The translations under genes were made by a program, and so were the position numbers. The notes beneath the pieces were generated by a model. The model saw nothing but the letters and a program-made list of their open reading frames with translations, was not told where the DNA came from and did no database searches. From contig NZ_RJAC01000021.1 in assembly GCF_003999975.1 (NCBI RefSeq), positions 109,213 to 173,212 of the forward strand: 64,000 nt of DNA, read 5' to 3'. Positions 42,972 through 51,204 of this stretch are shown piece after piece. Every line of letters begins with the position of its first letter. Position 1 is the stretch's first letter. Source of the stretch: Actinoplanes solisilvae (lineage in GTDB: Bacteria > Actinomycetota > Actinomycetes > Mycobacteriales > Micromonosporaceae).

Positions 42972-43691
42972 ATGACTGACATCACCAAGCCGACCGTAGT
43001 CCTTGTCCACGGAGCCTTCGCCGAGTCGGCCAGTTGGAACGGCGTCATCGAACGTCTGGCCGGAGAAGACCTCGACGTGATCGCGGTGGCCAATCCGCTG
43101 CGCAACCTGGCGGGCGACGCGCAGTACGTCAACGACGTGGTGGACGAGATCGGTGGGCCGGTGCTGCTGGTGGGGCATTCGTACGGCGGCATGGTCATCA
43201 CCGAGGCGGCGGCGGGCAACGACGAGGTCAAGGGACTGGTGTACGTGTGCGCGTTCGCGCCGGCGCCGGGGGAGTCGGCGTTCCAGCTCTCGACGAAGTT
43301 CCCGGGGAGCAGCCTCGGCGAAGCGCTGGCGGCGTACCCGGTGTCGACGGGGGGCAACGAGTTCGCAATCCGGCCGGACGTCTTCCATCACCAGTTCGCG
43401 GCCGACGTCACCGATGCTCAGGCCAAGCTGATGGCGGCTACGCAGCGGCCGGTCACCGAGGCGGCGCTGTCCACGGGGCTGTCGTCGCCGGAGCCCGCCT
43501 GGGCGAACCTGCCGTCGTGGTTCGTCTACAGCGACGGTGACCTGAACATTCCGGTTCAGCTGCACCGGTGGATGGCTGATCGGGCGGGGGCCAAGTCGAT
43601 CCGGGAGATCGCGGGTGGGTCCCACGCTCTCAGCGTGTCCCGGCCCGAGGCGGTGGCTGAGGCGATCCTCGAGGCTGCTGCAGCGGTCTGA
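42972..43691 (+). CDS. Alpha/beta hydrolase
   Basis: A 239-residue enzyme from ATG 42972. TVVLVHGAFAESASWNGVIE (oxyanion HG), VLLVGHSYGGMVITEAAAG (nucleophile elbow GHSYGG), LPSWFVYSDGDLNIPV (acid) and IAGGSHALSVSRPEAVAEAI (catalytic His). This subgroup of small hydrolases is often annotated as salicylate esterase-like; substrate unknown. It is divergent from the ECF41 gene. A weaker ECF41-like site lies at 42900-42926. Confidence 0.9.
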   Translation: MTDITKPTVVLVHGAFAESASWNGVIERLAGEDLDVIAVANPLRNLAGDAQYVNDVVDEIGGPVLLVGHSYGGMVITEAAAGNDEVKGLVYVCAFAPAPGESAFQLSTKFPGSSLGEALAAYPVSTGGNEFAIRPDVFHHQFAADVTDAQAKLMAATQRPVTEAALSTGLSSPEPAWANLPSWFVYSDGDLNIPVQLHRWMADRAGAKSIREIAGGSHALSVSRPEAVAEAILEAAAAV

Positions 43692-43703
43692 GCCGGCGGC
43701 TGC

Positions 43704-43755
43704 GCCGCAACACGTGGGGCCGGCGACGGGCATGACCGACCTCACGTGTTGCGGC
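43704..43755. terminator. Hairpin between convergent genes
   Basis: GCCGCAACACGTG (43704-43716) and CACGTGTTGCGGC (43743-43755) are perfect 13-bp inverted arms with a 26-nt loop between the hydrolase stop (43691) and the end of the convergent operon (43764). It can serve both directions. Confidence 0.7.
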
Positions 43756-43763
43756 CCGATCGT

Positions 43764-44114
43764 CTACAGAAGGGTGCCGACGGCGGCGGCGGCCGACTGC
43801 ACGGCGACGGCGATCGCGCTGACCGCGCCCACGTGTTCGCCGGCTCGCTTCAGGGCGGCCAGGACGCGGTCGGGCCGGGGCTGGCGGGCGGCCAGCTCGG
43901 TCCGGGCCATCTCGACCTCGGCGCGGGCCAGGTCGGGCTCGTCGAGGGCCGACCGGTTCGCCTCGATCAGGCGGAGCACCTCGTCGATCCGGGCGGCCAC
44001 CTGGTCGCCGCCGGCACCGTGCTGGGTGGCCTGGGCGCCCAGCCCGGCGGCCAGGTTGCCCGCCTCGATCCGGGCGTTCCCGCCCACCTGCATGCCGTAG
44101 TTGATGTTGGACAT
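43764..44114 (-). CDS. Small protein with N-terminal NYG motif; last gene of the phosphatase-kinase-vWA operon
   Basis: A 116-residue protein. Residues 5-30 (NYGMQVGGNARIEAGNLAAG plus LGAQAT) align without gaps to residues 496-521 of the zinc-ribbon protein encoded just upstream, 13 of 26 identical. Then a helical part (QVAARIDEVLRLIEANRSAL, LARAEVEMARTELAARQPRP, DRVLAALKRAGEHVGAVSAI), possibly a coiled coil, ending in a small-residue tail. I recognise no catalytic motif. It starts four nt after the upstream stop, so it belongs to the operon. It may be a soluble partner or effector that docks through the shared motif (inference). Confidence 0.75.
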   Translation of the reverse strand: MSNINYGMQVGGNARIEAGNLAAGLGAQATQHGAGGDQVAARIDEVLRLIEANRSALDEPDLARAEVEMARTELAARQPRPDRVLAALKRAGEHVGAVSAIAVAVQSAAAAVGTLL

Positions 44115-44118
44115 GTGA

Positions 44119-45720
44119 TCAGCCCTTTCCGCCGCCGGCGACCTTGCTCATCATCGCCGTGGCTTTGGCGTTGAGGCCGACAGCCATGTTGTCGGCCTTG
44201 ATCTGGCTGCTACCGGTGGCCATGAGGCCGTAGTTGAGGATCATGGTCTGCCGCTCGCGGACGTCCGACGCGTCGATGCCGTGAGCGTCGAGGAACTGTT
44301 CGAGCGAGTCCAGCACCCGCCGTTCGATGATCTTCAGGTAGTGCTCCTTGTCGGCGACCTGGAAGTAACGGTGGTAGCGCTTGTCCATCGCTTCCTCCCG
44401 GGGCGCGATCGTGGCGCCGTAGTTGAACGTGCGCTCCTCGGTGATCTCGCGGCGGTCCCGGCGCAGCGCCGAGCGCAGCGTCATCGGGCGGAACAGTTCG
44501 GCGACGACGACGAACGGGGAGCGGATCTGCCGGATGATCGTGATCGGTAGCGTGGCCGCCACGATCCGGCCGACCTGGCGGAACGTCGGGTACTCGCGCA
44601 GGTCGTCGACCGAGTGGTAGTCCTTGCGCAGCGGGCCGAGCAGCCGGTAGTCGGCCTCGACGTAGAGCTGCTCGTCGCGGTACTGCACGAACCGGACGAA
44701 CATCGTCATCACCAGCTCACCGCTCCAGCCGGTGATCCGCAGCGCCAGGTAGGGCCGGGCCCGGTCCTGCGGGGTGTCCCACTGCCGCCTGATCACGTCG
44801 CGGCCCACCTGTTGCCGGGGCGCGCTGAGCGGATCGGGCAGCAACTCCGGCGCGACCGCGGGCATCGAGCCGTTGAGCAGATCGTCACCGGCCGCGAAGA
44901 GGCGGTCGTCGACGGTGACGCCGGGCAGGTTGAGCGCCTTGATCGCCCCGGCGACGTGGTCGTGCACCTCGGCGACGGTGAACCGGCGGATGGTCTCGCC
45001 CATCGCGGGCTTGCTGACGTCGGCGACGAACGACCACTCCTTCTCCTGTCCACCGAAGCCGAGGAACGGTTCGTAATCGGGGTAGACGGTCACGTTGCCG
45101 CGGTCGCGCGCGGCGAGGTCGGCGATGCGGCGGCGCATGTGGTCGGAGGCGGGTTCGGGGGCCTGGTCCGGGTCGAAGACCGATCGCCGTAGTTTCGGGG
45201 CGAGAACCCGGTACGAGGTGCGGAACCGTTCGAGGGCGACGACCAGCCAGCCCAGCAGCAGGCCCAGTCCGAACACCGGCCACAACGGCAGGAACAACAG
45301 CAGCAGGATGTCGGTGACGCGCTGCCGGCGACGGGCGGCGACGGCGTACTTGACGACGGTCGCGAGGTCGACGCCCGGGGACGAGGCGACCGCGCGGAGC
45401 GGCTGCTCGACCGTGCCGGCCAGGATGCGGCGGCTGAGCGCACTGTCGAGTTGCACGGCCGCGCACATGTACCGGGTGGCGTCGCGCGCGAAGTTCGGCG
45501 CGCCCGCGGCCGCGGCCGGTGTCGGCACGACGGGCGCCGGACGCTGGAACGGGGTGATCGGTGGGACGGTCGCGGTGGTCATCGGCCTGGTCGCCGTGGC
45601 CTGAGTACGCGTGGCGGTGGCGTTCCCACCGGTCGGCGGTGTGATCAGGCGGGGCCGGCCGCAGAGGGCGCAGACGAGGTAGGCGGAGGTGTTGTCGCCG
45701 CCGCAGTAGGTGCAGAGCAT
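44119..45720 (-). CDS. Zinc-ribbon membrane protein with C-terminal NYG motif
   Basis: A 533-residue protein from ATG 45720 with GAGGAG upstream. Cys3, Cys6, Cys17 and Cys20 form a zinc ribbon; a Thr/Pro-rich linker (30-75) follows; residues about 138-163 (ILLLLFLPLWPVFGLGLLLG) make a membrane hairpin or single TM. The large remaining domain (AEVHDHVAGAIKALNLPGVT, RPYLALRITGWSGELVMTMF, VRFVQYRDEQLYVEADYRLL) has no known family. The C-terminus carries the NYGLMATGSSQIKADNMAVG motif shared with the next protein. It is probably the membrane output or scaffold of the operon's kinase/phosphatase pair. Confidence 0.8.
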   Translation of the reverse strand: MLCTYCGGDNTSAYLVCALCGRPRLITPPTGGNATATRTQATATRPMTTATVPPITPFQRPAPVVPTPAAAAGAPNFARDATRYMCAAVQLDSALSRRILAGTVEQPLRAVASSPGVDLATVVKYAVAARRRQRVTDILLLLFLPLWPVFGLGLLLGWLVVALERFRTSYRVLAPKLRRSVFDPDQAPEPASDHMRRRIADLAARDRGNVTVYPDYEPFLGFGGQEKEWSFVADVSKPAMGETIRRFTVAEVHDHVAGAIKALNLPGVTVDDRLFAAGDDLLNGSMPAVAPELLPDPLSAPRQQVGRDVIRRQWDTPQDRARPYLALRITGWSGELVMTMFVRFVQYRDEQLYVEADYRLLGPLRKDYHSVDDLREYPTFRQVGRIVAATLPITIIRQIRSPFVVVAELFRPMTLRSALRRDRREITEERTFNYGATIAPREEAMDKRYHRYFQVADKEHYLKIIERRVLDSLEQFLDAHGIDASDVRERQTMILNYGLMATGSSQIKADNMAVGLNAKATAMMSKVAGGGKG

Positions 45721-45732
45721 GGGTCGTTCTCC

Positions 45733-45972
45733 TCACTCGGTCCGGCGGCACGAGTCGCGTGCCTGCAGGCATCCGTCCGGACGGGCGGGCCGCGTTGTCG
45801 TCGGCGCCGTGGACGGGACGGTCGACGTCACCGCGGGCGTCTTCGACGGTGGCGGGGGATCGTCCACGATCATGCGGAAGGTCTGCAGAACCCCGCCGAA
45901 CGCCAGCGCGGCGACGGCGGCGGCGAGCGCGAGACCGGTGGCGTCGGCGCGGCGGGAACGGTAGGCGCCCAT
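45733..45972 (-). CDS. Single-pass membrane protein with Pro/Thr-rich tail (79 aa)
   Basis: The ATG at 45972 overlaps the vWA stop codon (TGATG). A basic start (GAYRSRRADA), one TM at about residues 12-34 (TGLALAAAVAALAFGGVLQT), then DDPPPPSKTPAVTSTVPSTA and PTTTRPARP, ending with two cysteines (GCLQARDSCRRTE). The tail should lie outside the cell or span the wall. It might act as a small sensor or anchor for its partners; no family known. Confidence 0.75.
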   Translation of the reverse strand: MGAYRSRRADATGLALAAAVAALAFGGVLQTFRMIVDDPPPPSKTPAVTSTVPSTAPTTTRPARPDGCLQARDSCRRTE

Positions 45973-46643
45973 CAGTCGAGGTATTCCAGCGGGACCGACT
46001 TGTATCCGGTGGCCTGCGCGGGGATCAGCAGCTCGTCGGCCTGGGCGGAGGCGACCAGTGAGTTGAGCGCGCTGTGCAGGGCGGTGGCGAGCGCCTCCTC
46101 CTGCCCGGAGCTTCCGTCGGCGAGGAACGCCGCCTTGGTGGCGATCCGGCCGAGCACCTCCTCCTGTGCCGCTCCGAAGCCGTACGTGACGACGTGTGGC
46201 CGGCGGCGCCATCCCTTGTCGACCAGAACGCGGAAGGCGTTCTCCCACTCGCCGTCGGTGGGCGCGCCGTCGGTCAGGAAGAACATGATCGGTCGCAGGA
46301 CGGCCTTGCCCTGGGCGGTCAGGGCGGGAAGGTCGATGTCGATGCGCTCCCGGACCAGGTCGAAGGCGGCGCCGTAGTTGGTCATCCCGTCGCACGCGAC
46401 CTCGGGCATGCCGGGCACGTACTCCATGTCGGTCATCTCGATGACGACCCACGGCTGCGTGGAGAACGCGATGATCGACATGTGGGCGAACTCGGAGACC
46501 CGTGGGCTGTTGGCGAGGGTGCTGTGCAGCTTCTGCAGGGTCCGGTTGAGGGTCTGCTCGTGCTGCGACATCGAGGTCGACACGTCGATGACGAGATAGG
46601 TGGGCAGACACTTCTGCCGCATGTGGTGCATGTCGTCGGTCAT
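45972..46643 (-). CDS. TerY-like von Willebrand A domain protein
   Basis: A 223-residue protein, ATG 46643 with GGAG seven nt upstream. It is almost entirely one vWA domain with an intact MIDAS: LPTYLVIDVSTSMSQHEQ (Asp20, Ser22, Ser24), DGMTNYGAAFDL (Thr88) and MFFLTDGAPTDGEW (Asp125). The CLPTYLVIDVSTSM start is that of TerY proteins. Cytoplasmic, presumably a metal-dependent docking partner of the kinase and phosphatase encoded upstream, as proposed for TerY-P triads. Confidence 0.88.
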   Translation of the reverse strand: MTDDMHHMRQKCLPTYLVIDVSTSMSQHEQTLNRTLQKLHSTLANSPRVSEFAHMSIIAFSTQPWVVIEMTDMEYVPGMPEVACDGMTNYGAAFDLVRERIDIDLPALTAQGKAVLRPIMFFLTDGAPTDGEWENAFRVLVDKGWRRRPHVVTYGFGAAQEEVLGRIATKAAFLADGSSGQEEALATALHSALNSLVASAQADELLIPAQATGYKSVPLEYLD

Positions 46644-46665
46644 CGGCGGAACTCCGTTCGATAGT

Positions 46666-47736
46666 TCAGTTCGAGGCCAGGATGATGGCCAGGACCAGCA
46701 GGATGAGCAGGACGAGAACCGTGGCCGCGGCCCGGCGGCCGGAGTAGCTGGACAGATCGGGAGCCGGGCCGGGCACCGGCGCAGCAGGCGGCGTGACCGG
46801 CGTCGCGGATGGCACGCGCGGCGGCTGCGCGGTGACGGCCGGGCGGGGCGGGAGCGGCATGCGATCCACCGGCATTCGCAGGTACGGGCGCGAGTCGAGC
46901 ACCGCGAGCAGGGTGGCCGCGGCCGGGCGCTGGGCCGGAACGGTCGCCAGCAGGCTGTCCCGCAGGATCTCGGCGAGGACCGGGTCGGGCAGGTCGTCAA
47001 GGGCGTGCAGGACGTGCACGGCGGCGCGTTCGCCGGTGAGCAGCCGGGCGACGAGCAACGCGACCCGGTAGCGGTCGGTGGTGGTGTCGGCCGGGCTGCT
47101 GCGCGGGGCGTGCGGGTCTTCCCAGTTGGGCTGGAAGATGTTGGTCATCCGGTGCCGGCCGCAGCCGTCCACGTCGATCACATAGGCGCTGTGGTCGGCC
47201 GGGCTGTAGAAGGCGTTGGAGTACGACCAGTCTGAGTAGACGAGACCGTAACGCCCGAGCAGCGCGGCCACCGAGACCAGGTCGTGGCTCACCCGCAACC
47301 GTTCCTTCCAGGTGGGCGGGGTGAGCCCGCGCCGGGCGAACGAGGCGTCGGGCCGGGCCAGCCAGTCGACCTCGAGGTAGCGTTCGGCGCTGCCCGGCGG
47401 AAAGGCGGCCCGGAATCTCGCCGGCGCCCGCGGAAGCACGCAGCCGACGGTCTTGCCGCCGTCGAGCAGCGCCGCGACCGGCCAGGACGTCGAGGCGGCG
47501 ACCCGGTCACGGTCGGCCGGCGGCATGCTCGCGGGCAGGCCGATCAGCCAGTCGAGGCAGCCGGCGGCGTCCATGTCAGCCGGCTTGTGGTAGAGCTTGG
47601 CGAGCCAGCCGTCGTGGCCGGGCAGCGGGTGGATGCCGGTGCTCTGCCCGGCGCCGGGGCTGATCGAGGCGGGCAGAGGGCCGAGGTCGGCGAGGTCGAT
47701 CGCGGCGGCCAGCGGCCACGCGGCGGGGGCGTTCAC
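46666..47736 (-). CDS. Membrane-anchored atypical protein kinase (TerY-P type)
   Basis: A 356-residue protein; GTG 47736 overlaps the phosphatase stop (GTGA). Kinase-like motifs: WLAKLYHKP (Lys47), LVYSDWSYSNAFYS (Asp169, Asn174 of the catalytic loop) and YVIDVDGCGRH (Asp188/Asp190 in place of DFG). DxD instead of DFG and a short C-lobe are seen in kinases of TerY-P triads. A Pro-rich linker (PPRPAVTAQPPRVPSATPV) leads to a C-terminal TM (AAATVLVLLILLVLAIIL), where TerY-P kinases would have a helix-hairpin-helix. So this is a membrane version. Confidence 0.83.
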   Translation of the reverse strand: MNAPAAWPLAAAIDLADLGPLPASISPGAGQSTGIHPLPGHDGWLAKLYHKPADMDAAGCLDWLIGLPASMPPADRDRVAASTSWPVAALLDGGKTVGCVLPRAPARFRAAFPPGSAERYLEVDWLARPDASFARRGLTPPTWKERLRVSHDLVSVAALLGRYGLVYSDWSYSNAFYSPADHSAYVIDVDGCGRHRMTNIFQPNWEDPHAPRSSPADTTTDRYRVALLVARLLTGERAAVHVLHALDDLPDPVLAEILRDSLLATVPAQRPAAATLLAVLDSRPYLRMPVDRMPLPPRPAVTAQPPRVPSATPVTPPAAPVPGPAPDLSSYSGRRAAATVLVLLILLVLAIILASN

Positions 47737-48938
47737 CGCCCGGTCCAGACCGTGACGGCGGTGCGGTCGTCCTGGAAGCCGCGGGCGTCGTACCCGATGT
47801 CGTTGAGGAACGCGCCCAGCGCGGGCGGATCGGACCACTGCCGGGCGAAGTACGCGTTGGCCTCGGACATCATCGTCCAGGCGTCGCCGACGCCGTCGCT
47901 GACCAGGGCGAGCACAGCGCCGGCGGGGAAGCGGTAGATCCGGCGCTCGGCCCGGCCGGGGTGCAACGGCAGGCAGGCGCTGACCGCGTTCGAGGCGATG
48001 CCGCCGTCGTCGGCCTTGAGATCACCCGCGAACGGTTCCCACCGCTCCCCGCGCAGCTGCCAGGCGGACACATCGCCGATCCAGGTGAACCAGCAGTCGC
48101 GCCCGTTCCGGCCGGAGTGGGTGTCGACGACGGCGACGATCAGCACGGCGCAGACGTCCTGTGCGGTGAGCCCGCGCCGGGCGGCCTCGTCGGTCATCCG
48201 CGCGCAGACGTCATGCAGGATGCGGCTCTCGTCGAGGGCGGCCGGGTCGGGGCGCCGCCCGAGAGCGTGGGCGATCAGGTCGACGGCGGCCTCGGCGGCG
48301 GTGGCGGCGCCCAGGTCGGATCGTGAACTGCTGGACAGCCCGTCGGCGACGGCGACGATGAGATAGCGGCCGGTCGGGTCACGGCCGAGCGCGTACGCGT
48401 CCTGGCGGGCGACGGCCGGTTCCTCGCAGCGGTGGCCGGGACCGAGCAGGGAGGCGGCGCGCACGGTGAGGTCGCCGAGCCGGGCCTCGTCGGCCGCGAC
48501 GCCGGGCTGGGCGACCGGCTTGGGCAGCAGCCACGGCAGGGCGTGCGCGCGGGAGGGCCGCTGGCCGAAGACCGGGGGAGCGGGGTAGGTGGCCTCGCGG
48601 GTCAGGGTGGTGACCGGGGCCGGCGCGGCCGCTCCGGCCGTGGCAACCGTCAGTGGACGAGCAATCCTCTCCGGCGACGGCTCCCTCGCCGCCGGCTCCC
48701 TCGGCGCCGGCGGCAGGGGCGGCGCGTGCCGCGGGTGGCCGCCGGACGGTGGCGACGGGGCTCGGCGCTGACCGATCATCGGGCCGATCAGCTCGGTCTG
48801 CAGGGCCACGCCGGCGGCCAGGATCGCCGCCACTCCGGCCAGGGTGATAAGAAGGTCATTCGCGAAAAACTGCAATTCCAAGAATCCAAGGACAAGGACG
48901 GCGAAGATCACCGCCACGCGATCTACGCGAGGTGCCAT
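47733..48938 (-). CDS. Membrane-anchored PP2C-family phosphatase; first gene of the operon
   Basis: A 401-residue protein from ATG 48938. Two TMs (residues about 8-25 and 29-47), a Pro/Arg-rich linker to ~150, then a PP2C domain: VARQDAYALG (Asp180), VAVADGLSSSSRSDLGAATA (Asp199-Gly200), WFTWIGDVSAWQLRG, VLALVSDGVGDAW (Asp348) and FQDDRTAVTVW (Asp390/391). All metal aspartates are present. It should dephosphorylate Ser/Thr at the membrane, presumably targets of the kinase encoded next. A TAGCGT box seven nt upstream suggests leaderless transcription of the operon. Confidence 0.86.
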   Translation of the reverse strand: MAPRVDRVAVIFAVLVLGFLELQFFANDLLITLAGVAAILAAGVALQTELIGPMIGQRRAPSPPSGGHPRHAPPLPPAPREPAAREPSPERIARPLTVATAGAAAPAPVTTLTREATYPAPPVFGQRPSRAHALPWLLPKPVAQPGVAADEARLGDLTVRAASLLGPGHRCEEPAVARQDAYALGRDPTGRYLIVAVADGLSSSSRSDLGAATAAEAAVDLIAHALGRRPDPAALDESRILHDVCARMTDEAARRGLTAQDVCAVLIVAVVDTHSGRNGRDCWFTWIGDVSAWQLRGERWEPFAGDLKADDGGIASNAVSACLPLHPGRAERRIYRFPAGAVLALVSDGVGDAWTMMSEANAYFARQWSDPPALGAFLNDIGYDARGFQDDRTAVTVWTGR

Positions 48939-48945
48939 GGCCTGG

Positions 48946-48951
48946 ACGCTA
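48946..48951 (-). promoter_or_regulatory. -10 box TAGCGT of the PP2C-kinase-vWA operon
   Basis: Reverse strand TAGCGT, then seven nt, then the ATG at 48938. This is the leaderless spacing seen at other genes of the window. No good -35 is visible. Confidence 0.5.
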
Positions 48952-49454
48952 GCAAACAGCCAGATCCACCGTTCGTACGAATTTCGGATGGCTGTCCGGT
49001 CGCTCGAAAAGAAAAGGCAAGTGGACGGACGACGTGCTCCGACCTCGGTCCTGGTCAGCGAGGAGCGGCAGATCATCGGGCTGTTCCCGCGTTGATCGAA
49101 GAGGTTGTCCATCGTGGAGATCAATGTCCACAAAGCCGCTAAGCCGACAGTTCATGGAACGAAAGGGTCGTACTTTCGTCGCCGACTCGTCGCCGAAATA
49201 CGTAATCGACCTGACCGACCCGGGCGGCGATAATCACCCGTCACGCACGCGCCCTGAGAATGCGGACTACCTCTCAGGAATGCACTCTGGCCGCTGTCCC
49301 CGCCGGCCGCGGGCGGCCGCTTGGCCCGCTTGTCGCTGCTCGTTCTTCCGGAGGTTCATGTGGTGGCCCGTCTAGGTGGCGTCCGGCCAGTGTCTGTGCC
49401 CGGCGGCGTGCGGCGGGACCTCAGGAGGCGGTGAGTGGCTGCTAAATTCGCAGT
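48952..49454. other. 500-bp intergenic region, lower in G+C at its left half
   Basis: Between the PP2C operon and the HxlR gene. No supported open frame; small frames have no ribosome site or domain. The left half (about 48960-49260) is noticeably richer in A/T than the surroundings and may hold control sites of the operon. Confidence 0.45.
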
Positions 49455-49970
49455 ATGGGTGCTCGGGTGCGGCGGGATGACCGGGAATGCCCTCTGTCCA
49501 CGACTGTGCAGCACGTGGGGGAGTGGTGGACGCTGCTGATCCTGCACGACGCCTTCGACGGCTTCACGCGGTTCGACGAGTTCGAGGCGAACCTGGGGAT
49601 CTCGTCGAGCATGCTGACCAGCCGGCTCAAGACGCTGGTGGCCGAGGGGATCCTGCGGAGGCGGCGCTATCAGGACAACCCGCCGCGATACGAGTACGTG
49701 CTGACCGAGCTGGGGCGCTCGCTGCGGCCGGTGGTCGTCGCGCTGGCGGCGTGGGGCAACAGCCGGCTCGCGCCCGAGGAGCGCAGCATGATCCTGGTCG
49801 AAGCGGCGACGGGTGACGAGGTGGACCCGGTCGTGGTCGATCGCAACACCGGCAGGGCGCTGGACGACCCCGACGCGTACGTCTTCGCGGCCGGGCCGGC
49901 CGCGAGTCGGGTGATGAGGGCCCGTTACAGGAGCACGAAGAGCAGGGCGAGCGCGGCCGGAACGGTCTGA
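49455..49970 (+). CDS. HxlR-family winged-helix regulator
   Basis: A 171-residue protein. CPLSTTVQHVGEWWTLLILH (N-terminal Cys and WTLLIL helix of HxlR), DAFDGFTRFDEFEANLGISS, SMLTSRLKTLVAEGILRRRR (recognition helix) and PRYEYVLTELGRSLRPVVVA (wing). The C-terminal ~60 residues extend beyond the usual 110-residue core. Cys13 could serve as a redox or aldehyde sensor as in some relatives. Its end overlaps the convergent DUF1304 gene by 46 bp. Confidence 0.9.
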   Translation: MGARVRRDDRECPLSTTVQHVGEWWTLLILHDAFDGFTRFDEFEANLGISSSMLTSRLKTLVAEGILRRRRYQDNPPRYEYVLTELGRSLRPVVVALAAWGNSRLAPEERSMILVEAATGDEVDPVVVDRNTGRALDDPDAYVFAAGPAASRVMRARYRSTKSRASAAGTV

Positions 49971-50272
49971 ATGTAGAGGATGCGGCGGCTCGAGGTGATC
50001 GCGCCCACGATGCCGGCGATCGCTACGCAGGACAGGAAGAACACCTTGGCGCCGAAGTTGTCGGCGATCAGACCCCAGACCAGGCCGGCGGCCAGGAATC
50101 CGTTGTAGAGACCCTGGTTCAGGCCGAGCACTTTGGTCTGCTCGGCGAACGCGGGGGTCAGGCCGAAGGCGCGCTGCCCCCGCGGAGTGGTCCACAGGAA
50201 CATTTCCAGGACCAGGATGTACGCGTGGATGAGCGCGACCAGCGCCACGAGCACGTTCGCCACGATGATCAT
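49925..50272 (-). CDS. DUF1304 integral membrane protein
   Basis: A 115-residue protein with four TMs: IIVANVLVALVALIHAYILV, GLNQGLYNGFLAAGLVWGLI, VFFLSCVAIAGIVGAI and TVPAALALLFVLL. The block YILVLEMFLWTTPRGQRAFG followed by KVLGLNQGLYNGFLA is diagnostic for DUF1304. Function unknown. Tail-to-tail overlap with the HxlR gene suggests that the two are often inherited together. Confidence 0.92.
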   Translation of the reverse strand: MIIVANVLVALVALIHAYILVLEMFLWTTPRGQRAFGLTPAFAEQTKVLGLNQGLYNGFLAAGLVWGLIADNFGAKVFFLSCVAIAGIVGAITSSRRILYIQTVPAALALLFVLL

Positions 50273-50327
50273 CGGGTCAGGCTACACAAACCCTTGACAG
50301 TGGCCCCGGTCACAGCGCATAACTAAC

Positions 50328-50341
50328 GTACCAGTTCGTAC
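50328..50341. promoter_or_regulatory. Candidate TetR-type operator before aroE
   Basis: GTAC, six nt, GTAC inside ACGTACCAGTTCGTACAT, just downstream of a TTGACA box at 50294-50299. A short dyad in the right place for a repressor; the TetR gene at 54981 is a candidate partner. Confidence 0.4.
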
Positions 50342-50365
50342 ATTGATGAATTGCGAGGCGAACGC

Positions 50366-51187
50366 ATGCGCTGTGGGCTGATCGGGGCCGGCATCGGCAC
50401 GTCTCTGTCCCCGGCGCTGCACGAGGCGGAGGGCCGTGGTCACGGCCTCGGCCTCACGTACGAGTTGTTCGACACCGAGTCACCGGAAGCCCTCGTACGG
50501 CTGCTCGACAAGGCGGAGAGCGAGGGCTTCGCCGGGCTCAACATCACCCATCCCTTCAAGCAGCGGGTGGTCGGGCTCGTCGACCGGCTGTCCCCCCAGG
50601 CCCGGGCCATCGGCGCGGTCAACACCGTGGTCTTCGCCGACGGGCGCCGCACCGGGCACAACACCGACGCGTACGGCTTCACCGAGGCGTACCGCAGTCT
50701 CGTGAAGGGCCGCGTCGTGCAGCTCGGGGCGGGCGGGGCCGGCGCGGCCTGCGCCTATGCCCAGCTCACCCTGGGCGTCGAGCACCTGACCGTCGTCGAC
50801 CCGGACGCGGGCCGGCGCGAGCAGCTCGCCGCCCGTCTCGACGATCCCCGCCTCACCGTCGCCGCGCCCAACGACCTGGCGGCGGCGATCGCGGACGCCG
50901 ACGGACTGGTCAACGCCAGCCCGGCCGGCATGCGCTCCCACCCGGGACTGCCTCTTCCCGCACGCCTGCTCCACCGCGGGCTGTGGGTCGCCGACATCGT
51001 CTACATGCCGGTCGAGACGCCGCTGCTGCGCGCGGCCCGCGACGCCGCACTGCGGGCGGCCGGCGGCACGGCGATGTGCGCCTACCAGGCCGCCGCCGCG
51101 TTCGAGCTGCTCACCGGGCGAACCCCCGACCTCCCGCGGATGCTGCGCCACCTCGACGAACTGCTGAAGCACCGCGAAGCCGCGTGA
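50366..51187 (+). CDS. aroE: Shikimate/quinate dehydrogenase
   Basis: A 273-residue protein. Substrate motif GIGTSLSPALHEAEG, catalytic Lys65 in GLNITHPFKQ and Asp101 in GHNTDAYGF, cofactor loop LGAGGAGAACAYAQLTLG, and MCAYQAAAAFELLTG near the end. After the cofactor loop the text LTVVDPDAGRR has an aspartate rather than the NRT of NADP-specific AroE, pointing to NAD use and a catabolic role (quinate or shikimate breakdown). The partner Nramp-like transporter 17 nt downstream fits uptake rather than biosynthesis. Confidence 0.9.
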   Translation: MRCGLIGAGIGTSLSPALHEAEGRGHGLGLTYELFDTESPEALVRLLDKAESEGFAGLNITHPFKQRVVGLVDRLSPQARAIGAVNTVVFADGRRTGHNTDAYGFTEAYRSLVKGRVVQLGAGGAGAACAYAQLTLGVEHLTVVDPDAGRREQLAARLDDPRLTVAAPNDLAAAIADADGLVNASPAGMRSHPGLPLPARLLHRGLWVADIVYMPVETPLLRAARDAALRAAGGTAMCAYQAAAAFELLTGRTPDLPRMLRHLDELLKHREAA

Positions 51188-51204
51188 AACCCCCAGGAGC
51201 CCCC

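Noticed and set aside
40515..43691. 1058-codon forward open frame
   Set aside because: Only its last 239 codons (from 42972) are the hydrolase. The rest is antisense to ndh and the sigma factor.
43764..48938. Calling the six-gene operon a tellurite-resistance locus
   Set aside because: There is no TerB, TerC, TerD or TerZ gene in the window. Only the phosphatase-kinase-vWA logic is shared, so the resistance label is not supported.
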